A stretch of DNA of 64,000 nucleotides from the NCBI GenBank assembly GCA_032615215.1, contig CP128433.1, forward strand, positions 2,997,501-3,061,500, read 5' to 3'. Below are positions 44,896 to 53,400 of the stretch, one piece after another. Made by a program: the position numbers and the translations under genes. The stretch comes from Microbulbifer sp. MKSA007 (GTDB lineage Bacteria; Pseudomonadota; Gammaproteobacteria; Pseudomonadales; Cellvibrionaceae). Numbering within the stretch: the stretch's first letter is position 1; the number at the start of each line of letters is the position of its first letter. Below the pieces are notes generated by a model, which saw only the letters and a list, made by a program, of their open reading frames with translations, did not search any database and was not told the DNA's origin.

Positions 44896-44950
44896 ACCTA
44901 ATCTTTATTTCAGGTGCGAAGCAGGCGCCACCTGAATATAGTTGTTAGAG
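44896..44950 (-). other. attC-like imperfect palindrome after the lipoprotein gene
   Basis: On the minus strand it begins CTCTAACAACTATATTCAGG and ends AAATAAAGATTAGGT. The arms TTCAGGTG/CACCTGAA and CTAA/TTAG pair, and the sequences between them are near complements. The lipoprotein stop codon TAA lies inside CTCTAAC. The ends are the same as at 37634-37720. It may be an integron cassette site or a fortuitous terminator. Confidence 0.4.
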
Positions 44951-45661
44951 TTCTTGCTGCAGTGTGCCAATACTGCTTAAAAATGACATTAGCAGAGTTG
45001 CGGAATCCTTTAATGACTCGGCTACGGCAGCGATCTCTGCCTTCTTTATGGTTTCATTAAAATTAGTATCACCGAGTTCTTTGCGGGCAGAGAACTCGTT
45101 ACTTGACACAACCGTAAATGGCACTATACCTGACCGAACATCAAGTAAGACTACTTCCACTGAACAGTATGCCTTTGTTTCATTCGGATCAATAAACTTA
45201 TACTTCTCAAAAGTACGGCAACTTGAACGGTAGGCTAATAGTAAATCAGCTTGGTAGCGCGCAGCAGCTTCTCGAAGATAAGGCACTGTACGTTGCTCTG
45301 GAACGAGCATGCTTGGTAAGAATGAAGCATCGTAAACCCTTTCAGACTCTCTCAACTGCCCTACAAAGTCCCTAGCAATAGTTTCATTTAGTTGCGTAAA
45401 ATCATTAGAGTAATGGCGCCAGTAGCTATCATTAGACAACTTGAGTATTGCAATTCTATTTTGTGCAGGAAGCTTTAACTCATAGTTGAGGATGCGGTCT
45501 ATGTCTATATCCCCTAGCGATTCACCAGTGGAGCCAAATAGAGGCTCATTATTCGCTTCATTACCCCCAGCCTTATAGTAATCGCTTGGTCGATGAGATG
45601 TAGCTACAGTAGCGCAACCTGTAACAAGTATCGCAATTATAACTATCAAGTACTTTGTCAT
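44945..45661 (-). CDS. Lipoprotein, unrecognised
   Basis: A 238-residue protein with a lipoprotein signal: MTKYLIVIIAILVTGC, with the lipidated cysteine at 16. The mature part contains YELKLPAQNRIAILKLSNDS and ARYQADLLLAYRSSCRTFEK, then VEVVLLDVRSGIVPFTVV. This order (a value/activity segment, a DLL.Y segment, a LLDVR.G segment) resembles envelope lipoproteins of unknown role in proteobacteria. There is no Asp at +2, so outer-membrane sorting is expected. Its stop lies inside the attC-like sequence. Confidence 0.65.
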   Translation of the reverse strand: MTKYLIVIIAILVTGCATVATSHRPSDYYKAGGNEANNEPLFGSTGESLGDIDIDRILNYELKLPAQNRIAILKLSNDSYWRHYSNDFTQLNETIARDFVGQLRESERVYDASFLPSMLVPEQRTVPYLREAAARYQADLLLAYRSSCRTFEKYKFIDPNETKAYCSVEVVLLDVRSGIVPFTVVSSNEFSARKELGDTNFNETIKKAEIAAVAESLKDSATLLMSFLSSIGTLQQEL

Positions 45662-45695
45662 TTTTAATCCTTAGGTGGCAATTATTAACTCTAGG

Positions 45696-45752
45696 CGGTT
45701 AATTCAAGTGAAGCATCTATATATCACGCTTCTCTAGAATTCCAAAGCTAGC
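45696..45752. repeat. Dispersed repeat, copy 2 (paired with 39797-39850)
   Basis: Matches copy 1 in GGTTAATTCAA, GCATCTATATATCACGCTTC and AATTCCAAAGC. Confidence 0.5.
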
Positions 45753-46428
45753 CAGTCTGATGAAGTAAAATCTAGAGGAACTAAGATTGCTCTTTAACTA
45801 GTACAAACGTTCAGCACTCAATGTAAATTGAGACATTCATAATTCGGAAATTGCCCTAATTTATATTTAATGATGATGCTCCACGTCTTATGGAAAGATC
45901 TATTCTATCCAAGAAACAACAGAAGCTGCGCTTAAATTCTGATGGGAAAACCACCTAAGTGACGTCTTTTAGCAGTTCAAATAGGTACTCCCTCTCTATT
46001 CCATCACCAAGAATCACTTACTAAGTCACACATTAAGGATAGCTAATAACATGTTCCAATTCATAAAGTTTCACGAGTAATTTCTTTATAACGCAGTTAA
46101 TGATAACGGCTTACTGTATACGTACTGTACGTGGGGGTTGGAGGCATGGCAATTTATAGCTAAGCCCTATTAGCATCTGCGATTACTTCTTCTCTAATAT
46201 TTTCAGCGCTACCTATAAAAATAATTTAACTTCCATCAACAACAAACTATATTTTAGAAATATCTTTTTAAGTAAAGCTGCCTTGTTATGGAGCGGCATC
46301 CAACAACGCGCAGAATAGTTATCAGATAAAATTTCCAAAGAGAATAAAGCTTGTATATGTTTAATGTATTATTAATTTTTCATTAACAAGGCTTTATGGC
46401 TGACGTAAGCAGCAATAAATTTTAAGGA
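45753..46428. other. Gene-free stretch, possibly holding a decayed csrA leader
   Basis: No gene is supported in these 676 bases. At about 45995-46062, CTATTCCATCACCAAGAATC, then ACTTACTAAGTCACACATTA and AGGATAGCTAATAACATGTT resemble the end of the csrA leader and its ATG, but no csrA codons follow. The stretch is AT-rich. Confidence 0.3.
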
Positions 46429-46755
46429 TTACTCATGGGATTTACCACGCTTGAGGAATATATTTAAAGCATGCTTTGACTCAAATAGCAGATCACACCA
46501 CTCTTGAGAGGACTGTTTCGAATCTGGCTGAACTCTCTCCCAGAATTTATTTACAACTAATAAAGATTCAATTTCTTCTCTCACAAATACCTCTTTATCA
46601 AATTGAGTTATTGAATTAGCATCAAAACAATCATCCCAGAATTCAAGGTTAGCGATTGCAATATCAAATCTAATTTCATCTGAGAAAAGTTCTAGAACCT
46701 CTATGATCCTATTCCTAACTCTTTTCTCTATACAATTCTTCTCTTCAGGTTTCAT
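46429..46755 (-). CDS. Small acidic soluble protein, unrecognised
   Basis: A 108-residue protein rich in Glu, Asp and aromatic residues (FSDEIRFDIAIANLEFWDDC, then FDKEVFVREEIESLLVVNKF). It has no signal peptide or membrane segment. Its composition is like that of immunity proteins, but no family is known. Upstream of its start, about 28-34 bases away on the minus strand, is GACGTTATGC, like the right core of a Vibrio-type attC site. This fits a cassette gene. Confidence 0.45.
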   Translation of the reverse strand: MKPEEKNCIEKRVRNRIIEVLELFSDEIRFDIAIANLEFWDDCFDANSITQFDKEVFVREEIESLLVVNKFWERVQPDSKQSSQEWCDLLFESKHALNIFLKRGKSHE

Positions 46756-46831
46756 ATTTTAGATATCTTATTCTCGCCTTATGCATAACGTCGCGCTAAA
46801 CGACAGAAGCTAAGTCGACTTGAAGTCCTTT

Positions 46832-47257
46832 TTATATTTTAGTACTCATTAAGTATTCTGGGTGACCAGTATGCTCATCTCTTTGTTCTTTTACTACTTT
46901 AAATTCTTGAGATAAGTAAAACTGATAGCTAGAAACGTTCTCCTTGTAAACAGAAAGTATCAGCCTATCTCTTTTCGATTTTGCATGGTTAAGGAGCTGT
47001 TTGCCTATTCCTCTTCCCTGTAGAGAGGGAGAAACAAATATAGCTGCAAGCATATCGCCACTAAGTGAGTAAAAGCCTACTGCTTTACTTTCCATCTCAT
47101 AAACATATGTCTCTGATGTAGGAATGTAAACATCTCTCATATCACTTAACTGTGCCTCCCAGAAATCTGAAGGCATGAAATCATGAGCTTGAATAGAAGC
47201 TTGCAACCAAATATCCAATATAGTTGGCAGATCGTTACGGTTATATAACCTAATCAT
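46832..47257 (-). CDS. GNAT family N-acetyltransferase
   Basis: A 141-residue acetyltransferase of the YjaB/YiaC type. IRLYNRNDLPTILDIWLQAS is the usual N-terminus. AAIFVSPSLQGRGIGKQLLN holds the acetyl-CoA-binding motif (Q/RGxGxG/A). LSVYKENVSSYQFYLSQEFK is motif B with the conserved N and FY. The acceptor is unknown; relatives acetylate proteins or small amines. It is a common kind of cargo in cassette arrays. Start ATG 47257. Confidence 0.9.
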   Translation of the reverse strand: MIRLYNRNDLPTILDIWLQASIQAHDFMPSDFWEAQLSDMRDVYIPTSETYVYEMESKAVGFYSLSGDMLAAIFVSPSLQGRGIGKQLLNHAKSKRDRLILSVYKENVSSYQFYLSQEFKVVKEQRDEHTGHPEYLMSTKI

Positions 47258-47356
47258 TTTGATAAGTTCGCAGTAAATTCGAAAATATGGCTTTTATTTC
47301 AACAACAATCTCTATAAGGATAGTCGTATGAGTGATTTTTTATTTAACAATGCTCT

Positions 47357-47956
47357 TTATACAGCCCTGCCACCTAGTAATTTGTAAAAATGCATAAAAG
47401 CCCCTGAGGGACACTTCGCAAAATTGGTGAGTTTGCATTTTGATGAAATTTCACCGCTTTCGAACAGTCGCTTCCCTTCTCCAACAACTACTGGAAACGT
47501 CCAAAGCCTAAGCTCATCTACCAAGTTATGCTTTTGAAGTGACTGCACCAACTGCCAACTTCCATGAACTTGTAGTAAAGGCCCTTTCATTCTCTTAATT
47601 TTGGTTATCTCGACGACTGCATCCGAACCCTTTAGCTTGAATGAATTATTCCATGTGAGATCATCATTACCTGATGTTACAACATACTTTTTTGCCTGAT
47701 TAAGCTTGTCTGCAGTTGGATTTTCAGGTTTGGCATTTGAAAAACTTGAGGCAAATAAATTATATGTATTGCGCCCTAATAGCAAATCATAAGGTTCCGC
47801 CATTGCTTCCCTTCCGACTTGTTCCATAACTTCATCCCAATAATCCTTGGCCCAGCCTCCATGACTAAAGCCACCTGAAAAATCTTCCTCAGGCACACTC
47901 GGTGCTTGCATTACTCCGTCAAGTGTTTGAAATACTAATATGGCTAAGTTTCTCAT
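47357..47956 (-). CDS. Dihydrofolate reductase / RibD C-terminal family protein
   Basis: A 199-residue protein with the RibD_C fold. It begins LAILVFQTLDGVMQAPSVPE, has LLLGRNTYNLFASSF (NADPH-binding-type segment), LLQVHGSWQLVQSLQKHNLV and DELRLWTFPVVVGEGKRLF. It is typical of the dihydrofolate-reductase-like stand-alone proteins near regulators; the substrate is unknown. An attC-like half site (GGCGTTATTCGGC) lies about 45 bases before its start on the minus strand. Confidence 0.88.
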   Translation of the reverse strand: MRNLAILVFQTLDGVMQAPSVPEEDFSGGFSHGGWAKDYWDEVMEQVGREAMAEPYDLLLGRNTYNLFASSFSNAKPENPTADKLNQAKKYVVTSGNDDLTWNNSFKLKGSDAVVEITKIKRMKGPLLQVHGSWQLVQSLQKHNLVDELRLWTFPVVVGEGKRLFESGEISSKCKLTNFAKCPSGAFMHFYKLLGGRAV

Positions 47957-48238
47957 TGGTTGGTTCTCGCGAAAGAGATGAATAATTTGTGCCGAATAAC
48001 GCCAATCTCAGCTATATAGGCGCGAATATGCCGGAAGCGAGTATAGCGCTGGATTATAAAACCACTTACAACTTGAAAAAGAAACACGGCAAGCATTTAC
48101 CATACATGAGTTCAATAGCGACATGAATCACAAACACAAGTAGTAACGCAGCGATAGCCTACCTTATACAGCATAATGAAAGAATATCTATTGGAAGGCA
48201 ACATGGATTAATCGTATACTTATCGGCCATAGCCGCTT

Positions 48239-48523
48239 CTATGTAATAGCAACAATTAATACTCCGATAATCATACCTATAAACAAAAACAACAGCACCC
48301 AACCTGATATTTTATAAATCCAGTAAACTGAACGAACACGCGAAAGTGTTTCCAGAGTAATGTCGTGCTTAGTCGATCTATATTTAATACATAAATATAT
48401 TTCTTTCACAGCTTCGGATTGAATTCTCTTGTCTGTATTCTCTGAGTAAGAATAACACGTGAGGGTTAGTATTGCCCCACTTACAAACCAAACTCCAAAT
48501 ATCACCCCTAGAAATTCAAACAT
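48239..48523 (-). CDS. Small two-helix membrane protein, unrecognised
   Basis: A 94-residue protein with an N-terminal hydrophobic segment (FLGVIFGVWFVSGAILTLTC), a charged middle, and a C-terminal one (GWVLLFLFIGMIIGVLIVAI). The family is not recognised. It lies downstream of the Rhs tip remnant on the same strand, so it may have been the immunity gene of that lost toxin, but nothing direct supports this. Confidence 0.4.
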   Translation of the reverse strand: MFEFLGVIFGVWFVSGAILTLTCYSYSENTDKRIQSEAVKEIYLCIKYRSTKHDITLETLSRVRSVYWIYKISGWVLLFLFIGMIIGVLIVAIT

Positions 48524-48569
48524 CTATATTCACAAAGCGCTCGAAAAACTTCTGGACACCCATATAAGT

Positions 48570-48783
48570 TGTCGGTGCCCCTAGGAGCTTCCAACTCAAC
48601 TTGAGTACTACTTATCATTTCCCCCACGGCAGCAACGAATTCCGCAAACATCGCCCCCGAAGCAAACTTGCCTTCCTTCATCCTGGACATGATCCCGCCG
48701 AGCACCACCTTCGCTATAAATTGCCCCGTTCGGGCGCCCATATTTGCTTTAGCACCAATGGCATAGCCAAACCCAGCCGACAC
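48570..48783 (-). pseudogene. Remnant of an Rhs-type protein C-terminal segment
   Basis: The frame GFGYAIGAKANMGARTGQFI, then AKVVLGGIMSRMKEGKFASG AMFAEFVAA (written in two parts) resembles the segment after the core of the large Rhs protein, which has SAVVGGTASVLSGGKFANGA followed by ATAAF. The flanks do not continue as Rhs. TGGACACCC at 48553 ends the remnant, matching the repeat end used by the csrA units. Confidence 0.55.
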
Positions 48784-49004
48784 AAAATTGACTCCCCCTA
48801 GGGGGCCAGGGGGTAAAAACCCTGCGACCAGCCCGGCCTACACGCCTTGGGAACCTAACATTGGTACAGTGTTTATTGACAGTACCGTCCACCCAGTCGG
48901 CACAGGGCTTGCCCGTGCCGGCGGGCAGGAGTTTTTCGGGCGGGGAGGCGAACGGCTTTTGCGTGCCGGGGGAGGCATGGCTTAGACAGCAGCCGCCAAA
49001 CTGG

Positions 49005-49279
49005 ATCCGCTACTCCCACCACAACAAGTACGAGAGCGGTATGCATGCGCCGCCGCTGGATAGCTGATCCAGCTAGCGGATATTTTCGAGGTGTCCCTGG
49101 ACTATTTGATGATAGACCAGTAAATGGAGGGAAGTTCCATCCGCAATGAAGTGTTATTTAAGCGCTTCAAGCTGCTGGAGGCTTTTGATGATCAAGACAA
49201 GAACACGGTGAATCGGGTGATCGATACGATTTTCGCTCAACGCCAGGTGGAACATGTCATGCGGCCATTAGAGAGCTAA
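49005..49279 (+). pseudogene. XRE family HTH regulator, C-terminal remnant with frameshift and stop
   Basis: NKYESGMHAPPLD is followed, one base out of frame, by LIQLADIFEVSLDYLMIDQ. Then comes an in-frame TAA, and the coding continues RNEVLFKRFKLLEAFDDQDK and NTVNRVIDTIFAQRQ. This is the classic XRE/Cro end: a KYE.G...P last HTH helix, LA..F.VSLDYL, and a helical dimerisation tail. The N-terminal HTH helices are missing. At least two lesions make it non-functional. The 48784-49004 stretch upstream has no gene I can support. Confidence 0.7.
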
Positions 49280-49836
49280 CCATTGATAGTTAGCTCTCTA
49301 ATATAGGGGCTAGAACTGTTTCTTTTTGTCCTACTTATGGGGGAGCTACTCATAACCATCTGGGCTTAGAGTTACCTCTTATTTGATTTATGCCTTATAA
49401 CTATATCTGATTTATTTTGTGAAACTTTGTCGATCGTTATAAGACCACCATATAATAGAGCACCAGAGTTTTTGGTTTTAATCTGAACACTTTCACCCTC
49501 TTCCACACAAAATCAAATCTACTTTCATCCGAAGATTCTACTTGTTTAAGAAGCTTATAAGTACTTATTTTAAAAATACTCCCCTACTCAAACAAATAAA
49601 GCTCTACATTTACTTTTCCCATAGGAAAAACTGACACATCCCCTGCCGACGAGGCACTGTGGCGACAGTTGATGGTATTCAACTATGTCCTGTTTGAAGC
49701 GCTGGATGCTATGGAACAAGAACGCGCCACTGGCAATCACACCCCACTCAATCGCCACTGGTAGCAATTTGTCCATTACCTCCGGTCTAGCAAGCCCAAG
49801 CTCGGCACCTATCTTGGCTGAACAGAAGGGCATCCA

Positions 49837-50036
49837 ATGACAGCGCAAACCAAACACATCAAAGTCAATAAGATTATTATGATTACAAGCCCAAGAATGC
49901 CGGGTCTTACTCGGTGACGCCGCCGGTTCCTTGGATTCAGCTCAAGGGTAAATGGTTGGCAAAAGCAGGATTTAATATCGACACACCTATCAAGGTTGAA
50001 GTGGATGAGGGTCGATTAATATTAACAACCGAGTAA
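49837..50036 (+). pseudogene. SymE-type toxin gene with frameshift
   Basis: From ATG 49837 the frame starts MTAQTKHIKVNKI. Near 49873-49880 the reading frame shifts, and YDYKPKNAGSYSVTPPVPWI then QLKGKWLAKAGFNIDTP and VEVDEGRLILTTE complete a SymE-like AbrB-fold protein. PWIQLKGKWL..AGF is the family signature. SymE is an SOS-induced RNA-targeting toxin in E. coli. Related genes commonly accompany Rhs loci, as here. The 49280-49836 stretch upstream holds a minus-strand frame (49588-49857) that I cannot support. Confidence 0.75.
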
Positions 50037-50042
50037 CAAAAT

Positions 50043-50077
50043 AAAGCCCCGGTAGTTCACCATCCTACCGGGGCTTT
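50043..50077. terminator. Bidirectional intrinsic terminator
   Basis: AAAGCCCCGGTAG, a nine-base loop, then its exact complement CTACCGGGGCTTT. The 13-bp stem has A and T tracts at its ends, so it can end transcripts from symE (plus) and from the Rhs-lipoprotein operon (minus). Confidence 0.85.
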
Positions 50078-50093
50078 GGGGTTGGTTTCGCTG

Positions 50094-50480
50094 TTACTTA
50101 CACCCCTTAACTAAATACAGAGCCTCTTCCTGTTCTTTATCGTCCGTGTAAACTCTAAATTCCTTAGCGCTAGTGAATACCGCCTTAAGCGAAGAACTAA
50201 ATAACCCATTTTTAACGTACCCCTCAGGAGGTATCACCGGCTTATACTCATAAACTTGGCCGCCAGACTTAACTCGGAAACAATCAAAGTTATAAGCAAC
50301 TTTATCTGCATCCCCTGACTCAATTTCTGATAACACTACGTCAGAATACCCTGAGAGAATATAAATAATCTCATCAGTATCATTCCGAACATCGACCTTA
50401 AACTGAACAGGACAGCCACTTAATATCAAGCAGCCAATCACAACAACAAAACTTCTTAACAATGTAATCAAAATCTTCAT
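50094..50480 (-). CDS. Small lipoprotein, candidate immunity protein for the Rhs toxin
   Basis: A 128-residue protein with a lipoprotein signal (VVVIGCLILSGC, lipidated Cys near residue 23) and a beta-rich mature part (CPVQFKVDVRNDTDEIIYIL). Its ATG overlaps the Rhs stop as TAATG, so the two are translationally coupled. The position directly after an Rhs toxin is that of an immunity gene. Being a lipoprotein, it would protect the periplasm or the envelope. No known immunity family is recognised. Confidence 0.6.
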   Translation of the reverse strand: MKILITLLRSFVVVIGCLILSGCPVQFKVDVRNDTDEIIYILSGYSDVVLSEIESGDADKVAYNFDCFRVKSGGQVYEYKPVIPPEGYVKNGLFSSSLKAVFTSAKEFRVYTDDKEQEEALYLVKGCK

Positions 50481-53400
50481 TAGAACGTCCTATCCTGCAT
50501 AGGACCAGTTTCCATAAAGTTATTACTGTGCCAAGCATCAACACCATACCTTAATCCTGGGTGCGGTGACCGAAATAGCGAACTGACCCCACCTATCGCA
50601 TGGACTGGTAAATACAATGGACCAAGAATTTGCCCTTGTTGTGTATGCCTAAATTCTTCACGCCCTACGGTATGGTTTGGAGGGGTATTATGGAAATGAA
50701 CATTCGACGCACTCGGCGATGTTGACGAACCATAGACAATTACATTTCCTAACGTAATTGCGGATGGCATCAACGGATTGTTATGGAACTGAATTGCGTT
50801 GTTTCCAAATGTTGTGTAAGGGTTTGTTCCCATTATCCATCCAGCAACGTGCCCAACGCCTCCATACACTAGACCTATGATTGTATTCGGCAAATTCCAA
50901 ATCTTCCCGACGACATCGCCAACGACACTGAGGGCATTGGCCAAACCTGATAGCTGTTGTTGACCACCGCTAACAGCAGGTGCACTTGTTTGATTTGTCG
51001 GCGCTCCATTGGTTGGCCTAGTCGCTCCAGCCAACCCAGATTGAATCATCATTGAGAATGCCGCAGTAGCCGCCCCATTTGCGAATTTCCCTCCACTTAG
51101 TACGGAAGCAGTTCCGCCAACTACAGCAGAGATAATAACACCATCCACAGTGGGGCCCATTCCCTCCGGACCTGTCCACCCCTCACTGCTTGCCAGAGCG
51201 CTAAACCCGGCCGCAGCAAAGCCATGGCCAAATTTTCCTCCCTGTAAATGTGCCATAGTACCGCCTACTATACCGTGAGCAATAATGTTTGTTGGGCCTT
51301 CAAGGCCCAGACTTCCAACCCCATAGAAAGCGGCTGAGGTTGCTCCAGATATCGCCGCAGCCCGCATAGCTACTCCAAAATCATCGCTTTGAGCATAAGC
51401 CATGTTTTTGGAGAACTGAGCATTAAACCCAATGGAGCATGGGCCACAGTAAATTGTACTCACTACTGAGCCAATAATTTGTGCAGCCGTAGCTAGAGCG
51501 GGGTTGTCTGCTAGCACCTTAAATACTGGCTTACTTATTTGCGCATCGGCATAAGAAATGGCTACTGCAGTGACGGCTTTAGAAATAAAGCTCAAAAAAT
51601 ACCCGCTCGGATCAGTCGCGTTTAGAGGGTTATTCCGTACATAACTATAGCGGTTGTACATCTGCGTATCCGCAGCGGCCTGAATAAATGGATCTGCCTG
51701 GACAAAGCGCCCTAGGCGCGCATCGTAGATGCGGCCATTCATATGAATCAGCCCTACCTCATCCAGCATTTCATGCCCGGTATAACCGCGCGTGGTACGC
51801 CCATGATCAAAACTTGTCAAGGCGGTATTTGACAATGCATTCCAGTTTCCAGTATTCCTGCGCTGCCCCCAGGCGTCGAAGGCCATTTCCTGTTCCACTG
51901 CCCCCGACTCATCAGTAATCAGATCCATTGATCCCAGGTGATCTTTGTACAGGAACGTCTCTTCAGTGGATTGCACCACATAATCTACGTCGGTTTTAAC
52001 TGTGTATAAAACACTACCTCCCAGATAGCGTTTCCACTGGATCTCATTGGGGGTACTCGATTTTTGGATGCGCTCGACACCACCGATATACCAAGTCTCA
52101 GTTACCTCGCCATTGCTGCTGTTAGTATCTTTACGGTAGTAACGGCCATGACTGGGTCCGTATAGGAACTCGGTAGTATGGTTACCTTTCTTGATCCAGG
52201 AGGCTTTGTCGAATGTGGTATAGCGGATAGTACGACCACCATCAAAACCATCAGATGTCATATTGCCATTGGCATCGTAGTTATAGCGAATGCCTCCGGC
52301 TGTAGTTACCGCATGAGCACCTGCACCATTTTGACCATAGATATATGAACCAACTCCATCCTTGTAAGTAATATTGCCAATGGCATTGTACTTAATATCC
52401 TGATTACCACTACTCAGGGCACTACAGTTGTAGTTGCTACTACCGATATGATTTTTTATCAATCGATTTAGGTTGTCATAGCAGAAGCTCTCACGCAGGT
52501 TCTTGCTACCACTTCGATTATGGCGGCTGACAAGATTACCAAGGGTATCCCACTGATAAGTGATATTCTGAACACCAAAAGTGCCCAGCACCGTAGAAGT
52601 CTGATTAAGCAACCGGCCTGTAGAGTCCTGATAGGTGTATACCGTAGTCGCACCATTGCCAAGAAGCTGCTCCTTTAGCTGCCCTCGGGCAGTATGTGCC
52701 TTGATCTCCTGAATCAAATTGCCAGTTGCCAAGTCAACAGTCTTGTATAGCAAACCATATCTATAGTAGTTGCGGATACCGGACTGCCCAGTATTCAAGA
52801 GGCTGTCCAGGGCATCGTAACTGCGCTCTACGCGCCCATAATCATCAAAGGTCTTCGTTGTGATATAGGTAGGCTGGGGACCACCACCATCGAAGTCTAC
52901 TGCTTGAGTGCTATTTCTACCAAGATAATCATATTGATATACCGCCTGATAACCAGTAACGCTATCAATGATCATCTCTATCTGACCAACGCCATTATGA
53001 GCACTATCGTAGAACCAGCTCACATCGCTAGTGATGCTGGTACCGCCCTCTTTTTCAATCCGCGTGAGTTGGCGTCCCAACTTATCGTAAGTTAATGCTA
53101 CTGTATGGCCATTGGCGTTAGTCTGCTTCTCCAGTTCACCATAGCCGGTATATTCGTATTCCCAGAAACCCTTGTCCGGATCATCCATATTCAATTTACG
53201 ACCCAAGTGATCGTGATTGATAGTGACGACAATCGGATAGCTGATTCCATCACCTTCATCTATATGGCTGCCGGAGGAGTTGGTTTTACCCCAGGATTTG
53301 GCCTTGTGTAAATTGCCCTGACTATCGTATTCATAGGTAAGGCGGCCATTATTAGCGTCTAGAACTTCAACCAGTTCACCAACAATGTTCTTGATTTCAG

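Noticed and set aside
48784..49004. Plus-strand frames over a GC-rich stretch
   Set aside because: The sequence is repetitive (Gly/Pro/Arg-rich in all frames) and matches no family. It is probably spacer next to the XRE remnant.
49588..49857. 89-codon minus-strand frame before symE
   Set aside because: It opens opposite the symE start and has no family features. A plus-strand frame over the same bases looks equally protein-like, so neither can be chosen.
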